From: Drosophila persimilis
Taxonomy: Eukaryota; Arthropoda; Insecta; Diptera; Drosophilidae
Length of the DNA: 64,000 nt
Assembly (NCBI RefSeq): GCF_003286085.1
Contig: NW_020825327.1
Span: 1,674,001-1,738,000 of the forward strand
Reading direction: 5' to 3'
This document shows positions 30,672 to 43,440 of the stretch, piece by piece. Each line of letters opens with the position of its first letter. Position 1 is the first letter of the stretch. A model generated the notes under the pieces. That model did no database searches and was not told the DNA's origin. It was given only the letters and a program-made list of their open reading frames with translations. The position numbers and the translations under genes are program-made.

Positions 30672-30675
30672 ATAT
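30672..30675. repeat. Target-site duplication ATAT, left copy
   Basis: ATAT before AGTGAC at 30676 equals ATAT at 43046-43049 after the last LTR. The flank is itself AT-repetitive, so the match is weaker evidence than usual. Confidence 0.6.
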
Positions 30676-31257
30676 AGTGACATATCCATAATTCCCCACA
30701 TCCCATACACATTATGTTTATGTACAATTCATCCACCCCATCCACACAAGTAACAGGACCCCACTCAAGAATCAATAACTGTTTCTTCCCATACTCCCCC
30801 CATAATATAAACAATGGACCACATTGTTTTATCAACATTAGAATCACGCCACTCTCGAGAAATCGATTCTTTAGAATCACGCCACTCATGAGGACCAATC
30901 AAAGCTAGACATAAAACCAAGGAGTATCACATTCCTAGCTCCGTCATGTAATGCAACACCGATCGCCAGCAGTGGATGCCTTTCATCAAAGCCGACGCAT
31001 CCCCAAATATCGATCCAGGCACGTACGCCACCGACACGAAGATGCAGCCGAGTAAAGCAACGCCCGAAGCCAGAGTCGGGAGTTCCAAGAGAAGCGCTCA
31101 TGGAAACTAGCCAGCAGCAGAGAGATCAGTTCCGTTTGAGACAAGCAGACCCAAAGTCAAGTCGGGGAATTCATTTAAATCTTGTGACATAAAGATATTT
31201 AAGTTGTAAAATAAGTCTTTTTTAAAAAACTTAAAATCGAGTTGCGGATATTTAACT
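30676..31257 (+). repeat. Gypsy-E LTR 1 (582 bp)
   Basis: AGTGACATATCC to GCGGATATTTAACT. Confidence 0.92.
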
Positions 31258-31273
31258 GGCGCAGTCGGTAGGA
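31258..31273 (+). promoter_or_regulatory. Primer-binding site, Gypsy-E body 1
   Basis: GGCGCAGTCGGTAGGA follows the LTR directly (tRNA-Ser type). The same site is at 37162-37177 in body 2. Confidence 0.75.
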
Positions 31274-31560
31274 TTTCGTTTAAAATTAACTCCTATATTT
31301 CGGTAATGGTCAGCTTGTGTAATTTCTAATTACTGTGATCACGTAATCCCGGAATCGTTAATAAAATTGTGAAATCCGCCAAAGAACCTATGTGTTACGA
31401 GCACATACGATTTGCAAAACTAAAATTAAGTGAACTGAAGTAAGCGGAGATCCGCCAAAAACAGTGAAACACTAAATACAAAATCAAAAAACTTACAAGT
31501 GAACCAAAATAAAGTTCAAAACTACTGAAAACAAAACAAAACCCAATCAACACCAACAAC

Positions 31561-32517
31561 ATGGCGTTACCACCACTATCATTGAGCGAAATCTACTTGA
31601 ACCAGGCACTGCTGTCGATCCGACAAATACCTGCCTATGACGGTTCATCTGGACAGCTAAGCTCATTTATCAAACGAATCGAATATGTATGCGGATTATA
31701 TCCAACTGAAGATCTTCGCCAACAAAGGATCCTATTTGGAGCGACCGAGATCCAACTGTCAGGAGAGGCACAACGCATATCGCAAATGATACAACCCAAC
31801 ACGTGGCTCGAACTGAAGACGGCGCTGATCAACGAGTTCAAAAATCACACACCATATGAAGAACTCTTACGACAACTATACACCACCAGATTCAACGGCA
31901 GTCTTCGTAAGTTTATAGAAGAATTAGAGATAAAAGCATTATTAATAAACAATAAGTTAAACTTAGAAAACATACCAGAAAATAATGTCATTTATAAAAA
32001 CGCTTTGAACAACACAATTAAAGATGTCATTACTCGAAAACTTCCTGACAGAATGTTCATGACCTTAGCAAGAAAAGATATTACCACATTGTCTAATCTT
32101 AAGAAGGCAGCAGAAGAAGAAGGATTGTACGAAGCTAGTACAACAGATTCAGGTACAAATAAAGATCAATCGAAATCGTCTCAATCAAATCGAAAGAATG
32201 TTGGAAACTATTATCCAAATTATAATACTACTAACTATCACAATCAAACTCAGAGTTCATCTGGAACAGGTCAGACTAATCGAACAAATCAAAATCAAAA
32301 TTCCCAAAATCCTGGATTATACTATGAGTTCAAAAATTCCTTGAATCAAGGTAGGGCTCAGAATCCATTCAATCAGCAAATATCTCAAAACCAAGCTAGT
32401 GGGAGTGGACCCAACCAACCTACTAAAAGAGGGAGGGAGAGCCAGAGTGGCCAAACGAAGATGGACGTAAATTTTCATCAAGCCGCCTCGGAAGAAACCG
32501 AGGAGGACCCTATATAA
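31561..32517 (+). CDS. gag: Gypsy-E gag, body 1 (318 aa, intact)
   Basis: ATG 31561 (MALPPLSLSEIYLNQ) follows a 300-base leader. The N-terminal two thirds are the gag core (SSFIKRIEYVCGLYPTEDLR). The C-terminal third is Gln/Asn/Ser-rich (YYPNYNTTNYHNQ) without CCHC knuckles, as in errantiviruses. It ends at TAA, where pol overlaps in the -1 frame (PYINITINK). The body 2 copy is broken. Confidence 0.85.
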   Translation: MALPPLSLSEIYLNQALLSIRQIPAYDGSSGQLSSFIKRIEYVCGLYPTEDLRQQRILFGATEIQLSGEAQRISQMIQPNTWLELKTALINEFKNHTPYEELLRQLYTTRFNGSLRKFIEELEIKALLINNKLNLENIPENNVIYKNALNNTIKDVITRKLPDRMFMTLARKDITTLSNLKKAAEEEGLYEASTTDSGTNKDQSKSSQSNRKNVGNYYPNYNTTNYHNQTQSSSGTGQTNRTNQNQNSQNPGLYYEFKNSLNQGRAQNPFNQQISQNQASGSGPNQPTKRGRESQSGQTKMDVNFHQAASEETEEDPI

Positions 32518-35500
32518 ACATTACCATTAATAAAAGAATATTAAGGTGTATCGCTGACTCGGGATCATCGATCAACATCATGAAAGAAAATTATACAGAT
32601 TCCGAGATAAAAGACGATAACCTTACGGTCCATACCATCAATGGACCTGTCCGTTTAACTAAGAGTATAATGAGGAATGCGAACAAAACATGTCCGTCCG
32701 AACAAAAGTTCTACATACATAACTTTTCCGAAAATTATGATATTTTATTAGGAAGAGAATACTTGATGGCAAGTAAAGCCGTCATCGATTACAGAAATGA
32801 CACTGTAACACTAGGAGCTAGGTCGTACCCAATCATTTAGAGTGGAGAAGCTATTGAAGCCGGCAAGACCGCACAGAAGTGCACTGATCCCTCTGCAAAA
32901 GAAGAGAAGATCGCACCTAAGTGCCTTGACCCATCTCCAGAGGGAGATCAATACTTCGCTTCCGCTCTAGACAGTGAATTAAGGGAATGTAATCAATAAA
33001 GATTGGAACACTTAAACGACGAAGAGAGGGAAGAGTTAAAGAAGGTCATATATGAGTTTAAGGATGTGCAGTACAGAGAAGGTGACAATTTGACTTTCAC
33101 AAGTACAATCAAGCACGAGATCAAAACTCAACATGAAGACCCGGTCTACAGACGACCATACAAATATGCCCAGATACATGATCAGGAGGTAAACCAGCAA
33201 ATCAAAGATATGATCAGGCAGGGAATAATTCGAAAGTCGAATTCTCCTTACTGCCCATATCTATGATTCCGAAGAAGATAGATGCTTCAGGAAAGCAAAA
33301 ATATCGAATGGTAGTAGACTATAGAAGTCTAAATGAAATAACAGTTAAGGACAAATTCCCAACTCCACGAATGGATGAAATCCTAGACAAACTAGGTAAA
33401 TCTCAGTATTTTACGACAATCGATTTAGCAAAAGGTTTCCATCAAATACCCATGGAACCTAGCTCAATCCCCAAAACTGCGTTCTCCACTAAGCATGGAC
33501 ATTACGAGTTCACTCGTATGCCCTTTGGACTAACCACTGCCCCAGCTACCTTCCAAAGATGTATGAACAATCTGCTAGAAGAGTTAATCTTCAAAGATTG
33601 CTTTGTATACTTAGATGACATCATTATATTTTCCACTTCATTGGAAGAACACTTGTTGTCACTAAGGAGAGTATTTGGAAAGTTGAGAGACGCCAACTTG
33701 AAGCTACAAATGGATAAATGTGAATTCATGAAAAAGGAAACTGAATTCCTAGGTCATGTAGTCACTACTGAAGGAATAGTACCAAATCCAGGCAAAATCT
33801 CTGCCATTGTCAAATTTCCAATACCAGAAACGACTAAACAAATAAAGTCATTCTTAGGTCTGTGCGGGTTCTACAGGAAATTCATTCCTAATTTTGCAAA
33901 CATAGCAAAACCCATGACACTCAAACTAAAGAAAGGAGCTGTCATAGACACCAAGGAAGAAAAGTACGTCGAGGCATTTGAGAGACTAAAAGTACTCATC
34001 ACCTCAGACCCTATCCTTGCGTTCCCAGACTTTGAAAAAATGTTCACGGTAACAACCGACGCTAGTAACATAGCATTGGGAGCGGTTTTGTCACAAGAAC
34101 ACAAACCGATCTGCTACGCTAGCAGAACCCTAAATGAAAATGAAATAAACTATTCAGCCATCGAAAAGGAATTATTAGCGATCGTATGGGCAACCAAGTA
34201 TTTCCGTTCATACCTGTTCGGTAGAACATTCGAGATACAAAGCGATCATAAACCCTTGATTTGGTTGAACAACCTCAAGGAGCCAAATATGAAATTACAA
34301 AGGTGGAAAATAAAACTGAATGAGTTTGATTTTAAAATGAAATATCTACCAGGCAAAGAAAATCATGTAGCTGATGCCTTATCAAGGGTAAAGATTAACG
34401 AAAATCTCCTTGGAGAAGCTTCCAATAGCGTTGGTGCAACTGTACATAGCGCACAGGAAGACAATCTAAATCACATTGCTATCACGGAAAGACCAATTAA
34501 CTATTACAATCGGCAAATTGAGCTTATAAAAGGCAATGAAGATAAGGTAGAAACAATTCGTTATTTTCACAAGCTAATCATCAAGATCACGTATAAGGAA
34601 ATGACTAACACCTTAGCGAAGGATATAATAAAGGAATATCTATGCACCAAAAAGCCTATTTAGAAATCATTAATTCTAACAATATAACCAAAGCTATTAA
34701 ATCAAGCACGAAACTCCTAGATATTCAGAATTACGCTGAATTTAAAGAAACCATATTAAAGAATCATAAAGGCTTACTCCATCCAGGGATAGAGAAAACC
34801 GTCAATTGGTTTAGGGGAAAATACTATTACCCGGATTATCAAAAACTAATCCAAAACATCATAAACGAATGTCCTACTTGTAATATTGCCAAAACAGAGC
34901 ATAGAAATACGAAGTTGGCATTCGAAACTACACCGGAAATACTGAACATCAGAGAGTAATACGTCATAGATTTCTATATGGTTGGTAACCAACAGTTCCT
35001 ATCATGTATTGACGTATACTCGAAGTTTGCCACTCTTGTAGAAGTAAAAAGTCGTGACTGGTTAGAAGCAAAAAGAGCCATCATGAAAGTTTTTAACGAG
35101 ATGGGCAAACCAATTGAAATCAAAGCCGATAAAGATGCAGCTTTTATGTGCACAGCATTGCAAGCATGGCTGAATGCGGAAAACGTCAAAATAGAGATCA
35201 CTTCCAGCAAAAATGGAATATCTGACATAGAAAGATTTCATAAAAAAGTAAATAAAAAATTAAGAATAATATCTAGCGAGGATAACCCAGAAGATAGATT
35301 CACGAAGTTTGAATTAATTCTTTATACTTATAATCATAAAACCAAACATAATACCACAAATAGGACACCAGCTGATATATTCATTTATGCAGGCTCACCT
35401 GATTATGACACGCAACTAAATAAAGTGAATAAAATCACTCAATTAAATAAAAACCGCATAGAGTATGAAGTAGATACCCGCTATAAACTATCACCTCTAG

Positions 35501-35694
35501 TAAAGTCTAAGGTAACAAATCCTTTCAAAAGGACGGCCGAAATTAGACAGGTAGACGAAAAACATTATGAAGAAAAGAATAGGGGTAGGAAAATAACTCA
35601 TTATAAATCAAAATTCAAGAAAAAGAAGAAATCTAATACAAGCAAATATAATAATTCCAGAGAAACCGAGCAAGTTAATGGAATCAGCAAATAG
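32508..35694 (+). pseudogene. pol: Gypsy-E pol, body 1
   Basis: Protease (CIADSGSSINI) opens in the -1 frame after gag. In-frame stops TAG 32838-32840 and TAA 32997-32999 follow. A 4-base loss near 33254, relative to body 2, shifts the frame before RT. RT has VVDYRSLNE and YLDD at 33608-33619. RNase H has [15 protein letters not shown] shift near 34650 (both bodies) separates integrase (LLHPGIEKTV, CPTCN). A TAA at 34957-34959 is private to body 1. The integrase core (DVYSKFATLV, a D in EIKADKDAAF, an E in SDIERFH) is otherwise readable, ending at 35694. Confidence 0.88.
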
Positions 35695-35699
35695 AAATT

Positions 35700-36518
35700 T
35701 TGATATTCAATCTACAACATTTCACAGAATATATCGAAGATATAGAAATAGGTATGCAATTAACTAGGCTCGGTATATTTAATCCAAAATTATTAAAACA
35801 AGACTACATGGAACAAATAAATTCTGAGAAAATACTAAATATAAAAACCTCCACATGGCTAAAATCCGATACCAACGAAATTCTAATAATTTGCAACATT
35901 CCCAAAGACATTACAAAAGTACCAATCTATAAAATCGTTCCGTATCCAGACGAATTAAATAACATGTTAACAGATATGACATACGACAAGTACTACATAA
36001 AAAATGAAGAAGTATTTGTTAAAGAAACTAGATTGAAAACCAATGACAATTGTATAAAAGGAATTTTAATGCAAACTCCCACTAAATGTCCATATTCCAA
36101 AACTTTTCAAAACTTTCAAATAAACTTTATTGAACCCAATATACTAATCACATGGAATCTTCCAAAAACAACGCTAAACCAGAATTGTGTAAACCAAGAA
36201 ATCATAGCGGAAGGAAATACCATTATAAAAATCTACAACTGTTCAATCCAATTAAATGAATTTACAATATCAAACACAATTTTAGATTTTGCCCAGAATG
36301 TTTATGTCAACAACAACATAACTAAAATAAAACCACTGTCGTATGTCCAAACTAATGAAATAATTATGCAATACACCAAATATAGTAACCTATTACAAAT
36401 AAGTCTACTAATTTCATTTGTCATAATTATATTAGTACTACTAAGTTATGTAGCTGTTAAATTTAAGAAAACTCCTAAAAGAGTCACGGTTAAAACCAAC
36501 CTCAGCCACCGCACTTGA
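35700..36518 (+). pseudogene. env: Gypsy-E env, C-terminal half only, body 1
   Basis: The 272-codon frame begins in the middle of an errantivirus-type envelope protein: MQLTRLGIFNPKLL corresponds to a central region of the Gypsy-C env. No furin site or fusion peptide is upstream, because the pol end and env start are joined only 5 bases apart, implying an old internal deletion shared by both bodies. A membrane segment (LLISFVIIILVLLSYVAV) is near the end. Its tail is altered by a loss of about 30 bases after VTVK relative to body 2. Confidence 0.75.
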
Positions 36519-36579
36519 CACCCCGTCACTATACCCGAGGGTAATCGCCTAGGGACAGGCTAATAACAAACGTTGGGGG

Positions 36580-37161
36580 AGTGATATATCCATAATTCCC
36601 CACATCCCATACACATTATGTTTATGTACAATTCATCTACCCCATCCACACAAGTAACAGGACCCCACTCAAGAATCAATAACTGTTTCTTCCCATACTC
36701 CCCCCATAATATAAACAATGGACCACATTGTTTCATCAACATTAGAATCACGCCACTCTCGAGAAATCGATTCTTTAGAATCACGCCACTCATGAGGACC
36801 AATCAAAGCTAGACATAAAACCAAGGAGTATCACATTCCTAGCTCCGTCATGTAATGAAACACCGATCGCCAGCAGTGGATGCCTTTCATCAAAGCCGAC
36901 GCATCCCCAAATATCGATCCAGGCACGTACGCCACCGACACGAAGATGCAGCCGAGGAAAGCAACGCCCGAAGCCAGAGTCGGGAGTTCCAAGAGAAGGG
37001 CTCATGGAAACTAGCCAGCAGCAGAGAGATCAGTTCCGTTTGAGACAAGCAGACCCAAAGTCAAGTCGGGGAATTCATTTAAATCTTGTGACATAAAGAT
37101 ATTTAAGTTGTAAAATAAGTCTTTTTTAAAAAACTTAAAATCGAGTTGCGGATATTTAACT
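36580..37161 (+). repeat. Gypsy-E LTR 2, shared by both bodies (582 bp)
   Basis: It serves as 3' LTR of body 1 and 5' LTR of body 2. It begins AGTGATATATCC (C-to-T), which differs from LTRs 1 and 3. Confidence 0.92.
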
Positions 37162-37470
37162 GGCGCAGTCGGTAGGATTTCGTTTAAAATTAACTCCTAT
37201 ATTTCGGTAATGGTCAGCTTGTGTAATTTCTAATTACTGTGATCACGTAATCCCGGAATCGTTAATAAAATTGTGAAATCCGCCAAAGAACCTATGTGTT
37301 ACGAGCACATACGATTTGCAAAACTAAAATTAAGTGAACTGAAGTAAGCGGAGATAGTGATCCACCAAGAACAGTGAAACACTAAATACAAAATCAAAAA
37401 ACTTACAAGTGAACCAAAATAAAGTTCAAAACTACTGAAAACAAAACAAAACCCAATCAACACCAACAAC

Positions 37471-38425
37471 ATGGCGTTACCACCACTATCATTGAGCGAA
37501 ATCCACTTGAACCAGGCACTGCTGTCGATCCGACAAATACCTGCCTATGACGGTTCATCTGGACAGCTAAGCTCATTTATCAAACGAATCGAATATGTAT
37601 GCGGATTATATCCAACTGAAGATCTTCGCCAGCAAAGGATCCTATTTGGAGCGACCGAGATCCAACTGTCAGGAGAGGCACAACGCATATCGCAAATGAT
37701 ACAACCCAACACGTGGCTCGAACTGAAGACGGCGCTGATCAACGAGTTCAAAAATCACACACCATATGAAGAACTCTTACGACAACTATACACCACCAGA
37801 TTCAACGGCAGTCTTCGTAAGTTTATAGAAGAATTAGAGATAAAAGCATTATTAATAAACAATAAGTTAAACTTAGAAAACATACCAGAAAATAATGTCA
37901 TTTATAAAAACGCTTTGAACAACACAATTAAAGATGTCATTACTCGAAAACTTCCTGACAGAATGTTCATGACCTTAGCAAGAAAAGATATTACCACATT
38001 GTCTAATCTTAAGAAGGCAGCACAAGAAGAAGGATTGTACGAAGCTAGATTCAGATTCAGGTACGAATAAAGATCAATCGAAATCGTCTCAATCAAATCG
38101 AAAGAATGTTGGAAACTATTATCCAAATTATAATACTACTAACTATCACAATCAAACTCAGAGTTCATCTGGAACAGGTCAGACTAATCGAACAAATCAA
38201 AATCAAAATTCCCAAAATCCTGGATTATACTATGAGTTCAAAAATTCCTTGAATCAAGGTAGGGCTCAGAATCCATTCAATCAGCAAATATCTCAAAACC
38301 AAGCTAGTGGGAGTGGACCCAACCAACCTACTAAAAGAGGGAGGGAGAGCCAGAGTGGCCAAACGAAGATGGACGTAAATTTTCATCAAGCCGCCTCGGA
38401 AGAAACCGAGGAGGACCCTATATAA
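37471..38425 (+). pseudogene. gag: Gypsy-E gag, body 2, frameshifted
   Basis: Same as the gag at 31561 up to EGLYEAR near 38049, where a small indel (TAGTACAACAG-type sequence reduced) ends the frame at 38070. The Gln/Asn-rich C-terminal part continues in another frame to about 38425. Confidence 0.82.
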
Positions 38426-41400
38426 ACATTACCATTAATAAAAGAATATTAAGGTGTATCGCTGACTCGGGATCATCGATCAACATCATGAAAGAAAATT
38501 ATACAGATTCCGAGATAAAAGACGATAACCTTACGGTCCATACCATCAATGGACCTGTCCGTTTAACTAAAAGTATAATGAGGAATGCGAACAAAACATG
38601 TTCGTCCGAACAAAAGTTCTACATACATAACTTTTCCGAAAATTATGATATTTTATTAGGAAGAGAATACTTGATGGCAAGTAAAGCCGTCATCGATTAC
38701 AGAAATGACACTGTAACACTAGGAGCTAGGTCGTACCCAATCATTTAGAGTGGAGAAGCTATTGAAGCCGGCAAGACCGCACAGAAGTGCACTGATCCCT
38801 CTGCAAAAGAAGAGAAGATCGCACCTAAGTGCCTTGACCCATCTCCAGAGGGAGATCAATACTTCGCTTCCGCTCTAGACAGTGAATTAAGGGAATGTAA
38901 TCAATAAAGATTGGAACACTTAAACGACGAAGAGAGGGAAGAGTTAAAGAAGGTCATATATGAGTTTAAGGATGTGCAGTACAGAGAAGGTGACAATTTG
39001 ACTTTCACAAGTACAATCAAGCACGAGATCAAAACTCAACATGAAGACCCGGTCTACAGACGACCATACAAATATGCCCAGATACATGATCAGGAGGTAA
39101 ACCAGCAAATCAAAGATATGATCAGGCAGGGAATAATTCGAAAGTCGAATTCTCCTTACTGCTCGCCCATATCTATGATTCCGAAGAAGATAGATGCTTC
39201 AGGAAAGCAAAAATATCGAATGGTAGTAGACTATAGAAGTCTAAATGAAATAACAGTTAAGGACAAATTCCCAACTCCACGAATGGATGAAATCCTAGAC
39301 AAACTAGGTAAATCTCAGTATTTTACGACAATCGATTTAGCAAAAGGTTTCCATCAAATACCCATGGAACCTAGCTCAATCCCCAAAACTGCGTTCTCCA
39401 CTAAGCACGGACATTACGAGTTTACTCGTATGCCCTTTGGGCTAACCACTGCCCCAGCTACCTTCCAAAGATGTATGAACAATCTGCTAGAAGAGTTAAT
39501 CTTCAAAGATTGCTTTGTATACTTAGATGACATCATTATATTTTCCACTTCATTGGAAGAACACTTGTTGTCACTAAGGAGAGTATTTGGAAAGTTGAGA
39601 GACGCCAACTTGAAGCTACAAATGGATAAATGTGAATTCATGAAAAAGGAAACTGAATTCCTAGGTCATGTAGTCACTACTGAAGGAATAGTACCAAATC
39701 CAGGCAAAATCTCTGCCATTGTCAAATTTCCAATACCAGAAACGACTAAACAAATAAAGTCATTCTTAGGTCTGTGCGGGTTCTACAGGAAATTCATTCC
39801 TAATTTTGCAAACATAGCAAAACCCATGACACTCAAACTAAAGAAAGGAGCTGTCATAGACACCAAGGAAGAAAAGTACGTCGAGGCATTTGAGAGACTA
39901 AAAGTACTCATCACCTCAGACCCTATCCTTGCGTTCCCAGACTTTGAAAAAATGTTCACGGTAACAACCGACGCTAGTAACATAGCATTGGGAGCGGTTT
40001 TGTCACAAGAACACAAACCGATCTGCTACGCTAGCAGAACCCTAAATGAAAATGAAATAAACTATTCAGCCATCGAAAAGGAATTATTAGCGATCGTATG
40101 GGCAACCAAGTATTTCCGTTCATACCTGTTCGGTAGAACATTCGAGATACAAAGCGATCATAAACCCTTGATTTGGTTGAACAACCTCAAGGAGCCAAAT
40201 ATGAAATTACAAAGGTGGAAAATAAAACTGAATGAGTTTGATTTTAAAATGAAATATCTACCAGGCAAAGAAAATCATGTAGCTGATGCCTTATCAAGGG
40301 TAAAGATTAACGAAAATCTCCTTGGAGAAGCTTCCAATAGCGTTGGTGCAACTGTACATAGCGCACAGGAAGACAATCTAAATCACATTGCTATCACGGA
40401 AAGACCAATTAACTATTACAATCGGCAAATTGAGCTAATAAAAGGCAATGAAGATAAGGTAGAAACAATTCGTTATTTTCACAAGCTAATCATCAAGATC
40501 ACGTATAAGGAAATGACTAACACCTTAGCGAAGGATATAATAAAGGAATATCTATGCACCAAAAAGCCTATTTAGAAATCATTAATTCTAACAATATAAC
40601 CAAAGCTATTAAATCAAGCACGAAACTCCTAGATATTCAGAATTACGCTGAATTTAAAGAAACCATATTAAAGAATCATAAAGGCTTACTCCATCCAGGG
40701 ATAGAGAAAACCGTCAATTGGTTTAGGGGAAAATACTATTACCCGGATTATCAAAAACTAATCCAAAACATCATAAACGAATGTCCTACTTGTAATATTG
40801 CCAAAACAGAGCATAGAAATACGAAGTTGGCATTCGAAACTACACCGGAAATACTGAACATCAGAGAGAAATACGTCATAGATTTCTATATGGTTGGTAA
40901 CCAACAGTTCCTATCATGTATTGACGTATACTCGAAGTTTGCCACTCTTGTAGAAGTAAAAAGTCGTGACTGGTTAGAAGCAAAAAGAGCCATCATGAAC
41001 GTTTTTAACGAGATGGGCAAACCAATTGAAATCAAAGCCGATAAAGATGCAGCTTTTATGTGCACAGCATTGCAAGCATGGCTGAATGCGGAAAACGTCA
41101 AAATAGAGATCACTTCCAGCAAAAATGGAATATCTGACGTAGAAAGATTTCATAAAACAGTAAATGAAAAATTAAGAATAATATCTAGCGAGGATAACCC
41201 AGAAGATAGATTCACGAAGTTTGAATTAATTCTTTATACTTATAATCATAAAACCAAACATAATACCACAAATAGGACACCAGCTTATATATTCATTTAT
41301 GCAGGCTCACCTGATTATGACACGCAACTAAATAAAGTGAATAAAATCACTCAATTAAATAAAAACCGCATAGAGTATGAAGTAGATACCCGCTATAAAC

Positions 41401-41606
41401 TATCACCTCTAGTAAAGTCTAAGGTAACAAATCCTTTCAAAAGGACGGCCGAAATTAGACAGGTAGACGAAAAACATTATGAAGAAAAGAATAGGGGTAG
41501 GAAAATAACTCATTATAAATCAAAATTCAAGAAAAAGAAGAAATCTAATACAAGCAAATATAATAATTCCAGAGAAACCGAGCAAGTTAATGGAATCAGC
41601 AAATAG
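38426..41606 (+). pseudogene. pol: Gypsy-E pol, body 2
   Basis: It has the same two stops as body 1 (TAG 38746-38748; TAA 38905-38907) and the same frame change near 40560, but no 4-base loss. RT-RNase H is therefore one frame of 554 codons (38911-40575, YLDD at 39520-39531), and integrase is one frame of 350 codons (40554-41606) without the body 1 stop. Shared lesions predate the duplication; the private ones came after it. Confidence 0.88.
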
Positions 41607-41611
41607 AAATT

Positions 41612-42496
41612 TTGATATTCAATCTACAACATTTCACAGAATATATCGAAGATATAGAAATAGGTATGCAATTAACTAGGCTCGGTATATTTAATCCAAA
41701 ATTATTAAAACAAGACTACATGGAACAAATAAATTCTGAGAAAATACTAAATATAAAAACCTCCACATGGCTAAAATCCGATACCAACGAAATTCTAATA
41801 ATTTGCAACATTCCCAAAGACATTACAAAAGTACCAATCTATAAAATCGTTCCGTATCCAGATGAATTAAATAACATGTTAACAGATATGACATACGACA
41901 AGTACTACATAAAAAATTAAGAAGTATTTGTTAAAGAAACTAGATTGAAAACCAATGACAATTGTCTAAAAGGAATTTTAATGCAAACTCCCACTAAATG
42001 TCCATATTCCAAAACTTTTCAAAATTTTCAAATAAACTTTATTGAACCCAATATACTAATCACATGGAATCTTCCAAAAACAACGCTAAACCAGAATTGT
42101 GTAAACCAAGAAATCATAGCGGAAGGAAATACCATTATAAAAATCTACAACTGTTCAATCCAATTAAATGAATTTACAATATCAAACACAATGTTAGATT
42201 TTGCCCAGAATGTTTATGTCAACAACAACATAACTAAAATAAAACCACTGTCGTATGTCCAAACTAATGAAATAATTATGCAATACACCAAATATAGTAA
42301 CCTATTACAAATAAGTCTACTAATTTCATTTGTCATAATTATATTATTACTACTAAGTTATGTAGCTGTTAAATTTAAGAAAACTCCTAAAAGAGTCACG
42401 GTTAAATGTATTAACCCTATAATAGAAGCAGAAGAGGAACCAACCTCAGCCACCGCACTTGACACCCCGTCACTATACCCGAGGGCAATCGCCTAG
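41612..42496 (+). pseudogene. env: Gypsy-E env, C-terminal half, body 2
   Basis: Same half-length env as at 35700, with an in-frame TAA at 41918-41920 (GAA in body 1). It keeps the complete cytoplasmic tail (EEEPTSATALDTPSLYPRA) that body 1 lost. Confidence 0.75.
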
Positions 42497-42523
42497 GGAC
42501 AGGATAATAACAAACGTTGGGGG

Positions 42524-43045
42524 AGTGACATATCCATAATTCCCCACATCCCATACACATTATGTTTATGTACAATTCATCCACCCCATCCACACAAGTA
42601 ACAGGACCCCATTGTTTCATCAACATTAGAATCACGCCACTCTCGAGAAATCGATTCTTTAGAATCACGCCACTCATGAGGACCAATCAAAGCTAGACAT
42701 AAAACCAAGGAGTATCACATTCCTAGCTCCGTCATGTAATGCAACACCGATCGCCAGCAGTGGATGCCTTTCATCAAAGCCGACGCATCCCCAAATATCG
42801 ATCCAGGCACGTACGCCACCGACACGAAGATGCAGCCGAGGAAAGCAACGCCCGAAGCCAGAGTCGGGAGTTCCAAGAGAAGGGCTCATGGAAACTAGCC
42901 AGCAGCAGAGAGATCAGTTCCGTTTGAGACAAGCAGACCCAAAGTCAAGTCGGGGAATTCATTTAAATCTTGTGACATAAAGATATTTAAGTTGTAAAAT
43001 AAGTCTTTTTTAAAAAACTTAAAATCGAGTTGCGGATATTTAACT
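42524..43045 (+). repeat. Gypsy-E LTR 3 (522 bp, 60-bp deletion)
   Basis: It matches LTR 2 with about 60 bp missing after CAGGACCCCA near 42610. ATAT at 43046-43049 follows. Confidence 0.9.
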
Positions 43046-43049
43046 ATAT

Positions 43050-43440
43050 GTGCAAGCAACGCTCTATCTGAACAGCGACGTTTTCGCTACTTATATATAA
43101 GATATATATGTCCGTTTTACATATTACATATAAAACGACTCATATACAAAAGGGCAGCGCTGCCACTCAAGACTGCGCTGCGTTAGGCTAAGTTATACCT
43201 AATTACAAAATGCAGAACACAGATCAATAAAAGAGTTCGGAGCGACAGCAACAGGCGCTCCGACCATTAAACAACCAAATCCTGCCTTGTTACTGTAGTA
43301 ACAACACACTACTTCTCACTCTCGCTATCTAATAGCTCGGTCAGTTCTTAATGCTCAAGTTCTTAATGCTCAATTCTATGAGAACTACCTATATCGATGC
43401 AGGATACGTTTTTCTCAGGACCCTAAACCTAATACATTTT
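43050..43440. other. LTR-like flank right of Gypsy-E
   Basis: It continues the sequence left at 30671. It holds TATATATAAGATATATATGTCC (promoter-like), AATAAA at 43226-43231 and a repeated TTCTTAATGCTCAAG near 43346-43375. It could be an LTR of the element whose env follows, but no second copy is present. Confidence 0.45.

Larger units (their letters stand above)
30676..43045 (+). mobile_element. Gypsy-E: tandem dimer of an env-bearing Ty3/gypsy element (3 LTRs, 2 bodies)
   Basis: LTR (30676-31257), body 1, LTR (36580-37161), body 2, LTR (42524-43045), all in the same direction and sharing the middle LTR. The unit is 5904 or 5944 bp. Only the outer ends carry ATAT. Ends are AGTGAC...TTTAACT; the primer site is tRNA-Ser-like; the purine tract is GTTGGGGG. 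Bodies share several pol lesions, and each has its own as well (see the parts). Unequal LTR-LTR recombination after a single insertion is the simplest origin. Confidence 0.92.
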
